From contig CAYQQJ010000020.1 of assembly GCA_964419935.1 (NCBI GenBank), positions 1 to 64,000 of the forward strand: a stretch of DNA of 64,000 nucleotides. The letters are read 5' to 3'. The position numbers and the translations under genes were made by a program. Below are positions 9,596-21,058 of the stretch, piece after piece. The stretch's first letter is position 1. Every line of letters starts with the position of its first letter. Source of the DNA: CAYQQJ01 sp964419935. GTDB lineage: Bacteria > Pseudomonadota > Gammaproteobacteria > Pseudomonadales > Cellvibrionaceae. Under the pieces are notes generated by a model that worked only from the letters and a program-made list of their open reading frames with translations, ran no database searches and was not told the origin of the DNA.

Positions 9596-12193
9596 ATGAG
9601 ATATTTGATAACCCCTATACTCTGCGCCACAGTGCTTGCACTCACTGCATGTGGTGGCGGCAGCTCTGCTGACGACAGAGATCCTGGCAGTAGTTCCAGC
9701 AGTTCTAGCAGCTCCAGCAGTTCTGGTGGCTCCGATAATTCCAGCAGTTCCAGCAGTTCTGGTGGCTCCGATAATTCCAGCAGTTCCAGCAGCTCTGGTG
9801 GCTCCGACAATTCCAGCAGCTCCAGTAGTTCTGGTGGCTCCGATAATTCCAGCAGTTCCAGCAGCTCTGGTGGCTCCGACAATTCCAGCAGCTCCAGCAG
9901 TTCAAGTAGCTCTTCCAGTTCATCATCCAGCAGCTCGAGTAGTAGTTCCAGTAGCTCTTCATCCAGCTCGAGTAGCTCTTCAAGTAGTTCCAGCTCCAGC
10001 AGTTCCAGTAGCTCCTCGAGTTCTTCATCCAGCTCAAGCAGTTCGTCCAGCAGTTCCGGCGGTATTGCACCCTGTACGGACATTTGCCTGAATGAAACTG
10101 ATGCTACAACGCTTCATGTGCGGCTGGTAGACGGCGACACAGTCGATATTCATTACATTGTGAATGGAGGAGAACAGCAGAATCTTCCAATGATGCCGGA
10201 TGCCGAGAACTGGTATTACGACATACCTCACCTATCTTCCGGCGACAGTATTGCTATTTCCTTCACAGTTATTACTGATGGCGTCGGCCAGCCCGTCAAC
10301 CTGGATCCCTACATCTTTGGAAGTGGTGGTTGGTCTGCTTCAAGCAGTTCATCCAGCTCGTCATCAAGTAGTTCGTCGAGTTCAGGCGCCAGCTCCTCGT
10401 CGTCCTCCAGCAGCTCTTCAAGCTCAAGCAGTTCATCCAGCTCGGGCGGTGGGACTGATTGCAGCGCGGGTTGTGTGGAAGAAATTGACGCCTCTACCCT
10501 GATTTTTCGAATCACGCCTTCAGAGACTACGACTACGGTAATCGTCGGCTACACGGTGGATGGTGGTGCCCAACAGAATATCTTTATGAGTCCGGAGGGC
10601 GACGACTTTGTTTACGAGCTTGGGGGCTTGACCGCCGGTGCCGGCATTGAATACTTTTTCAACGTTGTTGGTACGGGGAATACGGACACGGAAACCTATA
10701 TCTTCGGAAGCGATGGCGGTTCCAGCTCCAGTAGTTCAAGCAGCTCTTCCAGCTCTTCGTCCAGCAGCTCCTCCAGCTCCGGCGGTGGAATGGATTGCAG
10801 CGCAGGTTGTGTGGAAGAAATTAACGCCTCTACCCTGATTTTCCGGATCACGCCGCCAGAGACTACGACTCAGGTAATCGTAGGCTACTGGGTCAACGGT
10901 GCTCCCAACGGGAATATCATTATGAGTCCGGAGGGCGACGACTTTGTCTTCGAGCGTACGGGCTTGAACCCCGGTGACAGCATCGAATACTTTTTCAACG
11001 TTGTAGGTACGGGGGATACGGACCACGAAACCTATATCTTCGGAAGCGGTGGCGGTTCCAGCTCCAGTAGTTCAAGCAGTTCTTCCAGCTCCAGCAGCTC
11101 CTCTTCCGGCGGCGAGACTGTCTTTATGTTATATGACGACGCTCCCACCACCCTGGTATTGGACGCCGGTGCGGGCATCAACGCCACCCTGGTTCCAGAC
11201 TACTATGTTGCAAATCCGGGCGCCGGCGGTAGCGTCCTGCCCGATCCGGCAACTGCGGATGGTGAGAATACTGTCTGGCAAATCCAGCTAACAGGCGCCG
11301 GCAATTTCTTTCTCAACAGCGGTGACATGAGCGCTTATGAAGGTGTGGCGCCAGGTGTTAAATTTATCAACATGGCGGATAACGCAGAGCTTCGCTTCGA
11401 CCTGAAAGTGCTCGAAATTGACCCAGGCACCGAGCTGGTAGTCAAGCTGGACAGCGAATGGCCGAATGTCAGCACCAAGTCCATTGCCGTGCCCCCAATA
11501 GACACCTGGACCGAAGTGGTTGTGCCTTTCAGTGAACTCGCAGCCAACACCATTCAGCCTGGCGCAGTGAACTACGATGAGGTGATCAACCTGTTTGTGA
11601 TCGAGCCGACACCCAACGTTGTGACCACTGTGCAGGTGGACAATATTCGCATTGTCTGCCCCGACACAGCTGGCTGTGACATGGAGCCTGTTCCGAGTAC
11701 CGTCATTGATGAAAACTTCTTTGTTTTTGAAGATGCGGTGAATGACACGCTTTGGGAGGGGTTGGCGTATGGCGAATGGACTGACATTATCGAGTTCATT
11801 AATGAGACGACAGTAGCCGAAACCGGCCGTGGCGATGTTCTGCAGCTTGAGTTCGGAACTGGATTTGGCACCATGTATTTCAAATCAGGCAACAAGAAGG
11901 ATCTTAGCGCATTTGCCGATGGCAACCTGGTATTTGATATTAAAGTTGTTACAGCGGGTGCCAACCTTGGGAATTTCAGAGTGAAGGCGGAAGGCGGCGG
12001 CTCTGGTGCCGAAGTAGCCTTTATCGTGGGTGCCCTGGATGTATGGGAAACCAAAACCATTCCCGTTTCAGATCTGGCAGTTCCGAATCTCAGTGCGGTC
12101 GACGTACCGGCCAGTATTTTCCCCCCTAACGGCGAGCAAGACGGCGTGGTATTCCAGCTGGACAACATTCGCTGGGAACTGGCGACACCCTAA
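9596..12193 (+). CDS. polyserine lipoprotein with three CBM56-like modules and two ExoP-C-like domains
   Basis: Encodes 865 residues from ATG 9596 (TGAGG at 9585-9589). The lipobox LALTAC makes this a lipoprotein, probably surface-exposed. A very long disordered stretch follows, with five units of GGSDNSSSSSSS and then nearly pure serine. Three homologous modules of about 85 residues follow (nt 10066-10325, 10444-10710, 10783-11050), each starting CxxxC (CTDIC, CSAGC, CSAGC) with the pattern YxVxGGxQQNxxM...YIFG. This resembles CBM56, a beta-1,3-glucan-binding family. Modules 2 and 3 are nearly identical in DNA, a recent duplication. The C-terminus has two beta-sandwich domains like the C-terminal domain of ExoP-type glucan exohydrolases (LVFDIKV...VFQLDNIRWE). 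No catalytic domain or heme site is present; likely a glycan-capturing scaffold between the two redox proteins. Confidence 0.75.
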   Translation: MRYLITPILCATVLALTACGGGSSADDRDPGSSSSSSSSSSSSGGSDNSSSSSSSGGSDNSSSSSSSGGSDNSSSSSSSGGSDNSSSSSSSGGSDNSSSSSSSSSSSSSSSSSSSSSSSSSSSSSSSSSSSSSSSSSSSSSSSSSSSSSSSSSSGGIAPCTDICLNETDATTLHVRLVDGDTVDIHYIVNGGEQQNLPMMPDAENWYYDIPHLSSGDSIAISFTVITDGVGQPVNLDPYIFGSGGWSASSSSSSSSSSSSSSSGASSSSSSSSSSSSSSSSSSGGGTDCSAGCVEEIDASTLIFRITPSETTTTVIVGYTVDGGAQQNIFMSPEGDDFVYELGGLTAGAGIEYFFNVVGTGNTDTETYIFGSDGGSSSSSSSSSSSSSSSSSSSSGGGMDCSAGCVEEINASTLIFRITPPETTTQVIVGYWVNGAPNGNIIMSPEGDDFVFERTGLNPGDSIEYFFNVVGTGDTDHETYIFGSGGGSSSSSSSSSSSSSSSSSGGETVFMLYDDAPTTLVLDAGAGINATLVPDYYVANPGAGGSVLPDPATADGENTVWQIQLTGAGNFFLNSGDMSAYEGVAPGVKFINMADNAELRFDLKVLEIDPGTELVVKLDSEWPNVSTKSIAVPPIDTWTEVVVPFSELAANTIQPGAVNYDEVINLFVIEPTPNVVTTVQVDNIRIVCPDTAGCDMEPVPSTVIDENFFVFEDAVNDTLWEGLAYGEWTDIIEFINETTVAETGRGDVLQLEFGTGFGTMYFKSGNKKDLSAFADGNLVFDIKVVTAGANLGNFRVKAEGGGSGAEVAFIVGALDVWETKTIPVSDLAVPNLSAVDVPASIFPPNGEQDGVVFQLDNIRWELATP
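9725..9904 (+). repeat. 36-bp coding minisatellite, five units
   Basis: Unit starts fall at 9725, 9761, 9797, 9833 and 9869, each encoding GGSDNSSSSSSS with a few silent changes. The unit length is a multiple of three, so copy-number change alters linker length without frameshift. Confidence 0.9.
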
Positions 12194-12232
12194 AACTTCA
12201 GGTTAAAAACAACAAGTTCCTGAAGCTCTATA

Positions 12233-12256
12233 AGAAGCCACCTTCGGGTGGCTTTT
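12233..12256 (+). terminator. terminator after CBM lipoprotein gene
   Basis: Hairpin AAGCCACC-TTCG-GGTGGCTT followed by TT, 40 bp after the stop codon; the short T run makes it moderate. Confidence 0.7.
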
Positions 12257-12391
12257 CTGAGATTCGAAAAATTTTGATCGCGGTCGTGGTGGTTCCAATG
12301 ATCGGACTCTTCTTAGATCCCAAACGATTTAAATAACAATAGTCGTTACGGAGAGACCACTTTCGCGGGCCGATAATAAGCAGGAAAAATT

Positions 12392-15343
12392 ATGACTAAA
12401 TATTCGAAATTACTCACGGCACTATTCCTTGCACAAGGGCTGGTGTTGACAGGTTGTGGTGGGTCTAGTGGAAGCGATGGCGGCAATAACAGTTCATCAA
12501 GCTCCAGCTCCTCATCATCTTCTTCAAGTAGCTCATCCAGCAGTTCGTCAAGCTCAAGCTCCTCGTCGTCCTCGAGCAACTCATCCAGCAGCTCATCAAG
12601 TTCAAGCTCAGGCTCTTCCTCGTCTTCGAGTGGCTCATCGTCCAGTTCCTCTTCGGGTGGTGATAACAGCAGCTCATCGAGCTCCAGCAGCTCATCAAGT
12701 TCAAGCTCCAGCTCCTCATCATCCTCAAGCAGCTCGTCCAGCTCCGGCGGTCCGGTTGACTGCTCCACAGGCTGTGCCGTGGAAACCGGACCCTCTACCC
12801 TGCTTCTGCGACTCGATACAACAATGCCCTCGGAAGTCAGCTACAAGCTGAACGGTGGTGGGCAGCAGAATTTGGGGGCGCCTATAGTGGGTAGCTATGC
12901 TGAGTACGAGCTTTCCAACTCGAGCCCCACCGTTACCGACTTGGGCCCTGGCGACACCATCGAATATAGATTCCACATTATTGGTGTGGAGTTGCTCGAG
13001 TGGAAAACCTACATCTTCGGGAGTGGCGAGGTCGGTTCGGGCAGTTCAAGCAGCTCCAGCTCCGGCGGCACATCCAGCTCATCCTCCTCCAGTTCATCGA
13101 GCAGCTCCACCAGCTCTGGTGGTTATGGAGATTGCAGCACGATCTGTCTGGAAGAAACCGGGCCCAATACCTTGCGCGCGCGCGTAGCGGAAGGTGACAG
13201 CGTCTCCATTCACTATGCGACCTACAAAGGCTATCCGCAAAACCTGCCAATGAATAAGGACGACGATGGCTGGTATTACGACATTGCTGACCTGGCCTCC
13301 GGCAATAGTCTCAGCATATCCTTCACCATCGTTACCGACGGCAATGGCCAGAATGCGGCTTTAGACACTTATACTTTTACTGGTGGCGCTGCGAATAGTT
13401 CCAGCTCTTCAAGCAGTTCTTCGAGCAGCTCTTCAAGCAGTTCTGGAACTCCCATCGGCTCTGTCATGCCACTTTACAGTGAGCACACCCCACTGGAATC
13501 AGTCATCCAGTATGACCGAGGCGACGCATTGGTGACCCGCATTTCTGATCGCGGCCGTGACCGCCATGCCAAAGAAAATCATTTCCAAGCCTACGACCAT
13601 TATCTTTCGTTCTACTGGGAGCATCGCACAGCCTCTATCGAGATTGTTGACTATGTCGCCAAAGGCGGTGCTACCGTGCGTATGAACGTCAGAACCGAAT
13701 TTCCGTTAAGCCCCACAGAAGCGGAAAACCGTTGGTTCTATAGAGGCGTTGGTACCGTTGCTGAGTACTGTGACAATGGCACCATGCTCTCGGTTAATGA
13801 CTTGAATTATTACAAGGAACGCAGCCACAACTGCCGCACTGGTAGCCCTATCGCCATAGGCGACAGGCTCGAATTCGAATTGAGCCAGTTTCTGGACCAT
13901 AGTGTTCCGCACGGTCGCTCGGCTTACTACGGTTCGACCTTTCTGTACATTGTCGGCCAAGGTCTCGTGCCTTGGGATGTCGGCGGTGCTACACCGCATG
14001 GTGGTAGCAAAGACTCAGTCAAAATCGACGAACAGGCTTGGCTCGGCGGCGATACCAGCATTCATGCACAAACAGCTGGTGAAACCGACGGCCACTTTAT
14101 GCAGATGGCCGGCAATATCGGCTTCAACAATGCCCAACCTTTCATGCTGGGCCGACGCGTGCACCATTCGTCGTTTGTAAGCGGCTCTCATGACGAACAT
14201 CTTGAAAACGGGATTTTCGATGACCTCGTCGGCCACGCCGGTCCGCATTACATGAATGACCGCTGCACGGCTTGCCACGAACGAAATGGTCGTGCCGCTC
14301 CGGCCCCTGTGGGCGAAGTGCTGGACAAGTGGGTATTCAAGGTGGCTGACGCTGACGGAAATCCGCACCCCGATTTGGGACAAGCACTGCAATCACGCGC
14401 GTCAGGAGGGGCGGCCAGCGAAGGGGAAGTTTCCATTGCCTACTGGTCGGAGGTCGACGATTTGCGCTCGCCGGTTTATCAATTCAGTGGCGTAGAACCG
14501 GATCTGTATTCTGCTCGCATCGCACCACACCTGGTTGGGATCGGCCTTCTTGAAGCGATTCCGGAAGCGACTATTCTGGCCATGGAGGATGCCGACGATG
14601 CGAACAGAGACGGCATTTCAGGAAAAGCCAATCGCGTCACCGATCCTGTCACCGGCGACACACGCTTAGGCCGCTTCGGCTGGAAAGCGGCAACCTTCAG
14701 CGTGAAACACCAGTTGGCCAGCGCATTTAATGTCGATATGGGCGTAATGACATCGATGCTACCGAATCCTGACTGCGGCGCCAACCAGAGTGACTGCGGA
14801 GCTCCCGTTTCCGAGTTGGCGGATGAACACCTGAACAATCTCACCAAGTATATTTCCCTGTTGGGTGTGCGCCCACAGCGCGATTACGACACTCCATCTG
14901 TTCAAAACGGCAAGACCCTGTTCAGTACCATTGGTTGTGCGGCTTGCCATACACCGACAGTACAGACCAGTGACTACCACCCCTTGGCAGAATTGCGTGG
15001 TCAAACCATCCACCCCTATACGGATATGCTGTTGCACGATATGGGACCGGGACTCGCCGACAATCTCGGAGAAGGTGATGCCACCGGAGCCGAATGGCGC
15101 ACCACCCCATTGTGGGGCCTAGGATTGTCTGCCTGCGTCACAGGCGGGGTAGACAACATTATCGGTGGCCAGGGTAACGAGTTTTGCACTCCTGAACACA
15201 GCTACCTGCACGACGGCCGCGCAAGAACCATCGAAGAAGCTATTTTGTGGCACGGTGGTGAGGGGCAGGCGTCCACGGATAATTACAATGCGTTGACCAG
15301 CTCCGAACAAGAGGATGTGTTGAATTTCCTGAAATCGTTATAA
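12392..15343 (+). CDS. polyserine lipoprotein with two CBM56-like modules and a di-heme DHOR domain
   Basis: Encodes 983 residues. Lipobox LVLTGC about residue 22, then a serine-rich tether of about 90 residues broken by Gly and Asn. Two CBM56-like modules follow (nt 12748-13035 starting CSTGC, and 13120-13395 starting CSTIC), with a polyserine linker after each. The C-terminal domain (from nt 13455) is paralogous over its whole length to that of the protein at 5891. Heme sites are CTACH (Cys625-His629) and CAACH (Cys849-His853); DHOR motifs TRLGRFGWKA and MLLHDMGPGLADNLGEG are conserved. Membrane anchoring plus binding modules places a di-heme redox centre at the cell surface against glucan. 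The substrate or partner (LPMO, quinone, peroxide) cannot be read from sequence. CAGGAAA precedes the ATG. A good terminator follows. Confidence 0.83.
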   Translation: MTKYSKLLTALFLAQGLVLTGCGGSSGSDGGNNSSSSSSSSSSSSSSSSSSSSSSSSSSSSSNSSSSSSSSSSGSSSSSSGSSSSSSSGGDNSSSSSSSSSSSSSSSSSSSSSSSSSSGGPVDCSTGCAVETGPSTLLLRLDTTMPSEVSYKLNGGGQQNLGAPIVGSYAEYELSNSSPTVTDLGPGDTIEYRFHIIGVELLEWKTYIFGSGEVGSGSSSSSSSGGTSSSSSSSSSSSSTSSGGYGDCSTICLEETGPNTLRARVAEGDSVSIHYATYKGYPQNLPMNKDDDGWYYDIADLASGNSLSISFTIVTDGNGQNAALDTYTFTGGAANSSSSSSSSSSSSSSSSGTPIGSVMPLYSEHTPLESVIQYDRGDALVTRISDRGRDRHAKENHFQAYDHYLSFYWEHRTASIEIVDYVAKGGATVRMNVRTEFPLSPTEAENRWFYRGVGTVAEYCDNGTMLSVNDLNYYKERSHNCRTGSPIAIGDRLEFELSQFLDHSVPHGRSAYYGSTFLYIVGQGLVPWDVGGATPHGGSKDSVKIDEQAWLGGDTSIHAQTAGETDGHFMQMAGNIGFNNAQPFMLGRRVHHSSFVSGSHDEHLENGIFDDLVGHAGPHYMNDRCTACHERNGRAAPAPVGEVLDKWVFKVADADGNPHPDLGQALQSRASGGAASEGEVSIAYWSEVDDLRSPVYQFSGVEPDLYSARIAPHLVGIGLLEAIPEATILAMEDADDANRDGISGKANRVTDPVTGDTRLGRFGWKAATFSVKHQLASAFNVDMGVMTSMLPNPDCGANQSDCGAPVSELADEHLNNLTKYISLLGVRPQRDYDTPSVQNGKTLFSTIGCAACHTPTVQTSDYHPLAELRGQTIHPYTDMLLHDMGPGLADNLGEGDATGAEWRTTPLWGLGLSACVTGGVDNIIGGQGNEFCTPEHSYLHDGRARTIEEAILWHGGEGQASTDNYNALTSSEQEDVLNFLKSL

Positions 15344-15361
15344 TATTTTTATAGAGAAACG

Positions 15362-15394
15362 AAAAAGCCCGGGCATTTGGCCCGGGCTTTTTTG
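15362..15394 (+). terminator. terminator after DHOR gene 2
   Basis: Strong stem AAAGCCCGGGC / GCCCGGGCTTT with ATTTG loop and T run, 18 bp after the stop codon. Confidence 0.9.
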
Positions 15395-15420
15395 TAATGA
15401 ACTATGTGGGATTCGAAGAA

Positions 15421-15700
15421 CATGGTAATGTCGGATGGCGTCGTTCGCGGGGCTCACGTCTTATTCGACCTACACGGTCGAGGAATCCCTTTGCATTCGG
15501 CACATCCATGGGTTATCTCAAGCTCGTCCATGAGCTTGACCCTAAGGGCGCCTTCGCGGATCAAAACGTTCCTGATGTTTTGTCACCCTTTGGGCAGCCT
15601 GCGGCTGTGCAAAAATGCAATGACTCACCACATCCATGTGGTTCGGCCTGCGGCCAGCTAAAGCTGCCTAAATTTGATCCCGTCAAATTTTTCCTGCATT
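15421..15700. repeat. array of short hairpins
   Basis: No gene. A chain of small dyads lies end to end: CGACC/GGTCG, CAAGCTC/GAGCTTG, CAAAAC/GTTTTG, GGCAGCC/GGCTGTG, ACCACAT/ATGTGGT around CC, GGCC/GGCC, CAGCT/AGCTG and AAATTTGA/TCAAATTT. Several loops contain TCCATG or CCATG. It lies between the convergent DHOR 2 and GH3 genes. Confidence 0.6.
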
Positions 15701-15710
15701 TTTGTCCCTT

Positions 15711-15757
15711 TTCCCTTTTTTTAGCTTGCCGCTTGAAGCTTGCGGCTTATAGCTTTT
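15711..15757 (-). repeat. 3'-abutting GCTTGAAGC/GGGAAAA repeat, copy 2
   Basis: On the minus strand the base after the GH3 stop codon begins AGCTATAAGCCGCAAGCTTC-type repeats followed by AAAAAAGGGAAAAGGGA. Same order, orientation and distance from the stop codon as the copy after ybiT. Confidence 0.7.
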
Positions 15758-18031
15758 TCATTCAACCACAAAACTTCCTTTCAAACCTTCTGCCGCATTG
15801 GGCGCTATCCACACATTGAAGTCACCAGGTTCAGTAACAAGCTGCATCGCCTGATTGTGGAAGGCGAGATCATCGGTATGAATAGTGAAGACCACCTTTT
15901 GCGATTTCCCAGGTGCCAGGGTTATGCGTTCAAAACCTTTCAACTCCCGCACCGGTCGCGTCACGTCGCCGACCACATCTTGCACATATAACTGCACCAC
16001 TTCCGTTGCGGTGACTTTGCCGGTGTTTTTGATGACCGCGGAGACCTCAAAACTTTCACCCAATGAAATTTTCTTGCGATTCAGTTTCAACTTTTTGTAT
16101 TCGAAACTGGAATAGGTTAGCCCATAACCGAACGGGAACTGCGGTTGGTGACCGTAGTCCAGCAGGTTCGATGAGTTGCCCGGTTGATGCTGAAACACGC
16201 CCTGTTCGATGTCGTCGATGCGGGTGTAGTTGTCATCGGTTGGTGGGCGCCCGGTGCTCATGTGATTGTAGTAAATCGGGATCTGTCCTTCCGCAATTGG
16301 CCAGGTCAGTGGCAGTCGGCCCGACGGAGAAACATTACCGTAAAGTACATCCGCCAGTGCCGGGCCACCCATGGTACCGGGATGCCAGGCCATCATAATG
16401 GCATCAGCCTGCTCCAGGGTTTTTTCCAGTTCAACCGGTCGCCCTGCCATGATAACCATGACCAGGGGTTTGCCGGTTTCTGCAAGAGCGGTCATAAGCT
16501 GTTGTTGTGCGCCCGGCAGACTGATATCGCCGCGGCTGTGACCTTCACCCGACAGCACAGCTTCCTCACCACCGACGAACAGAACAACGTCTGCCTTATT
16601 GGCCGCTTGGATAGCCTTGGCGAAACCATCAGTGTTTTTATCGCGGCTATACTCCAGACCCGGTGCGTAAATGACGTTGCTTTCACCGACGAGTTTCTGA
16701 ATGGCGGGTAACAGTGTGCGGGTATCTTCCTTTTTACCGTTGTAAATCCAGGTACCCAGTTGCTCGAAGGGTGCATCGGCCAAAGGTCCGATAACCGCCA
16801 CGGTGTGCTTCTTATCGAGCGGCAAAATGGACTGGTTGTTTTTCAACAGTACAAAAGATTGTTCAGCGGACTCTCTGGCAGCAGCCAGGTGTGCGTCGCT
16901 CAGGACTATCTGATCCCGGTTTTTACGGGGATAGGGGTTATCCCACAAACCGAGACGCAGTTTGACCCGCAACATATTTCGCACGGCCTGATCCAATTGT
17001 TGTTCGGTAAATTTCCCTTCCTCGATCAGTTCGGGCAGATATTTTTCAAAGGTATCTGTGTGCATTTCAAAATCAATTCCAGCGTTGGCTGCGAGCTGCG
17101 CGGCGTGTTTGGCGTCCCTGGCAAAGCCGTGGGCAATCATCTCCATTACCGAATTCCAATCGCTGACCACGAAGCCATCAAAGCCCCATTCATCACGCAG
17201 AATCTGTTTCAAAATAAACGCATTGGCGGTGGCAGGCACATTATTGAGCGTGTTGTAAGAACTCATCAGCGTTGCCGCACCGGCATCTACTGCGGCCTTG
17301 AAGGGCGGCAAATAAATATCCCGCAAGGTGCCTTCGGGAATATAGGCGCTATTGTAATCACGGCCACCTTCGGCGGCACCATAACCAACGAAATGTTTGA
17401 CACTGGCAGCGAGACTGGTGGGGTCACTGAGATCGTCGCCTTGGAATCCTTCCACCATGGCGACGCCCAATACCGATGTGAGATATGGATCTTCACCGAG
17501 ACTCTCGGCAATGCGGCCCCAGCGTGGGTCTCGGCTGATGTCGATCATCGGTGCGAAGGTCCAACGAATACCATCAACGCTGGCTTCCTCTGCGGCCACT
17601 CGTGCGCCCGCTTCGATCAGCGCCGGATTCCAGCTCGCCGCCTGCCCCAGGGGAATGGGGAAGATTGTTTCGTAACCGTGAATAACGTCCTGACCAAAGA
17701 TCAACGGGATGCCGAGCGGGCTCTCCTCCACCGCGATGCGCTGCAGTTCCGCGAAAGCATTGTCGTCGACTGTATTGAAATTCACATTGAGGAAGCCGCC
17801 GATTTTTCCTTCGCGCACGGCTTGTTTTGCCTCTGGAATGGTTTTTCTGGAATAGGTCCCCCAATCGCGCAGAGCCATTTGACCGACTTTTTGCTCGATG
17901 GTCATTTTTGATAAAAGCTGTTCAATTTTCGCTTCCATCTCTGGATCCGATTGCGCAATCGCCATGGGTGCCAACACAGCCATCAGCACAGTCAAGAGCG
18001 GTGCGCAGAACACGTAATACATTTTTTTCAC
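15758..18031 (-). CDS. bglX: periplasmic beta-glucosidase, GH3 (BglX type)
   Basis: Encodes 757 residues; hydrolyses terminal beta-linked glucose from oligosaccharides in the periplasm. Signal peptide about 1-25 (ends PMAIAQ). The GH3 N-terminal barrel includes GQDVIHGYETIFPIPLGQAASWNP, SVKHFVGYGAAEGGRDYN and the nucleophile Asp291 in VVSDWNS. The C-terminal alpha/beta sandwich has GGEEAVLSGEGHSR, followed by a fibronectin-III-like domain (LYVQDVVGDVTRPVRELKGF). This order and length match E. coli BglX (765 residues). GTG 18031 sits 6-7 bases after AGGAG; ATG 18022 is the alternative. Its 5' side carries dispersed hairpin elements rather than a clear operator. Probable last step of glucan-oligosaccharide breakdown for the neighbouring GH5 enzymes. 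Confidence 0.92.
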   Translation of the reverse strand: MKKMYYVFCAPLLTVLMAVLAPMAIAQSDPEMEAKIEQLLSKMTIEQKVGQMALRDWGTYSRKTIPEAKQAVREGKIGGFLNVNFNTVDDNAFAELQRIAVEESPLGIPLIFGQDVIHGYETIFPIPLGQAASWNPALIEAGARVAAEEASVDGIRWTFAPMIDISRDPRWGRIAESLGEDPYLTSVLGVAMVEGFQGDDLSDPTSLAASVKHFVGYGAAEGGRDYNSAYIPEGTLRDIYLPPFKAAVDAGAATLMSSYNTLNNVPATANAFILKQILRDEWGFDGFVVSDWNSVMEMIAHGFARDAKHAAQLAANAGIDFEMHTDTFEKYLPELIEEGKFTEQQLDQAVRNMLRVKLRLGLWDNPYPRKNRDQIVLSDAHLAAARESAEQSFVLLKNNQSILPLDKKHTVAVIGPLADAPFEQLGTWIYNGKKEDTRTLLPAIQKLVGESNVIYAPGLEYSRDKNTDGFAKAIQAANKADVVLFVGGEEAVLSGEGHSRGDISLPGAQQQLMTALAETGKPLVMVIMAGRPVELEKTLEQADAIMMAWHPGTMGGPALADVLYGNVSPSGRLPLTWPIAEGQIPIYYNHMSTGRPPTDDNYTRIDDIEQGVFQHQPGNSSNLLDYGHQPQFPFGYGLTYSSFEYKKLKLNRKKISLGESFEVSAVIKNTGKVTATEVVQLYVQDVVGDVTRPVRELKGFERITLAPGKSQKVVFTIHTDDLAFHNQAMQLVTEPGDFNVWIAPNAAEGLKGSFVVE

Positions 18032-18388
18032 AAGGATCTCCTGTGGAATAGTGAGCAGCTTTTTGCCGCTGTTTGTCGTCTTACCATGGTTAAGCCATGT
18101 TTTCGGCAGCATCCATGCTGTGCCGAAGGATTTAAGCTTTTGGTACATTGCTGTCCCACAAACTCCGAGGACGTGGATTCGGTGTTTGCTGTTGTGACCG
18201 TCGCCAGCATGGATGCTGGCGCCGAGCCTACAGGGACGTATCTACGGCGTGTCACAGCAGTGAATGTCGGATCCATGTCTGCCACAGACCGTTGAGCCTC
18301 ATAAACTTGGTTCGCAGGCTCCTAGCGACATTCGTAATTAGTTTGTGGGACAGCAGTGCTTTTAGTAACAAAGATAAAGAGTTGAATA
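18032..18388. other. gene-free region with stacked hairpin elements
   Basis: Between GH3 and GH5 (both minus strand). It contains an imperfect hairpin around GCATCCATGC (about 18101-18127) in the probable GH3 leader, and the 207-bp inverted-repeat element at 18149-18355. Open frames here are translations of the repeat and are not genes. Confidence 0.5.
18149..18355. mobile_element. 207-bp MITE-like element with 16-bp terminal inverted repeats
   Basis: TGCTGTCCCACAAACT at 18149-18164 is exactly the reverse complement of 18340-18355. Similarity extends three bases outward with one mismatch. The interior (18177-18256) is shared with the element at 40462-40566. No transposase frame and no clear target-site duplication were seen. 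Confidence 0.55.
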
Positions 18389-21007
<2,619 letters not shown>

Positions 21008-21058
21008 ATTTTTCGCCTCGGCTATTATGTCGTCTCAATGCAACAACTTGAATAAAAG

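Noticed and set aside
9490..10083. Minus-strand Leu/Glu-rich frame opposite the polyserine region
   Set aside because: Simple product of the antisense of serine codons (AGC/TCC read as Leu/Glu); no signal or ribosome site.
16760..17911. Long plus-strand open frame opposite GH3
   Set aside because: Entirely antisense to the well-supported GH3 gene; composition is that of a frame shadow and no domain is visible.
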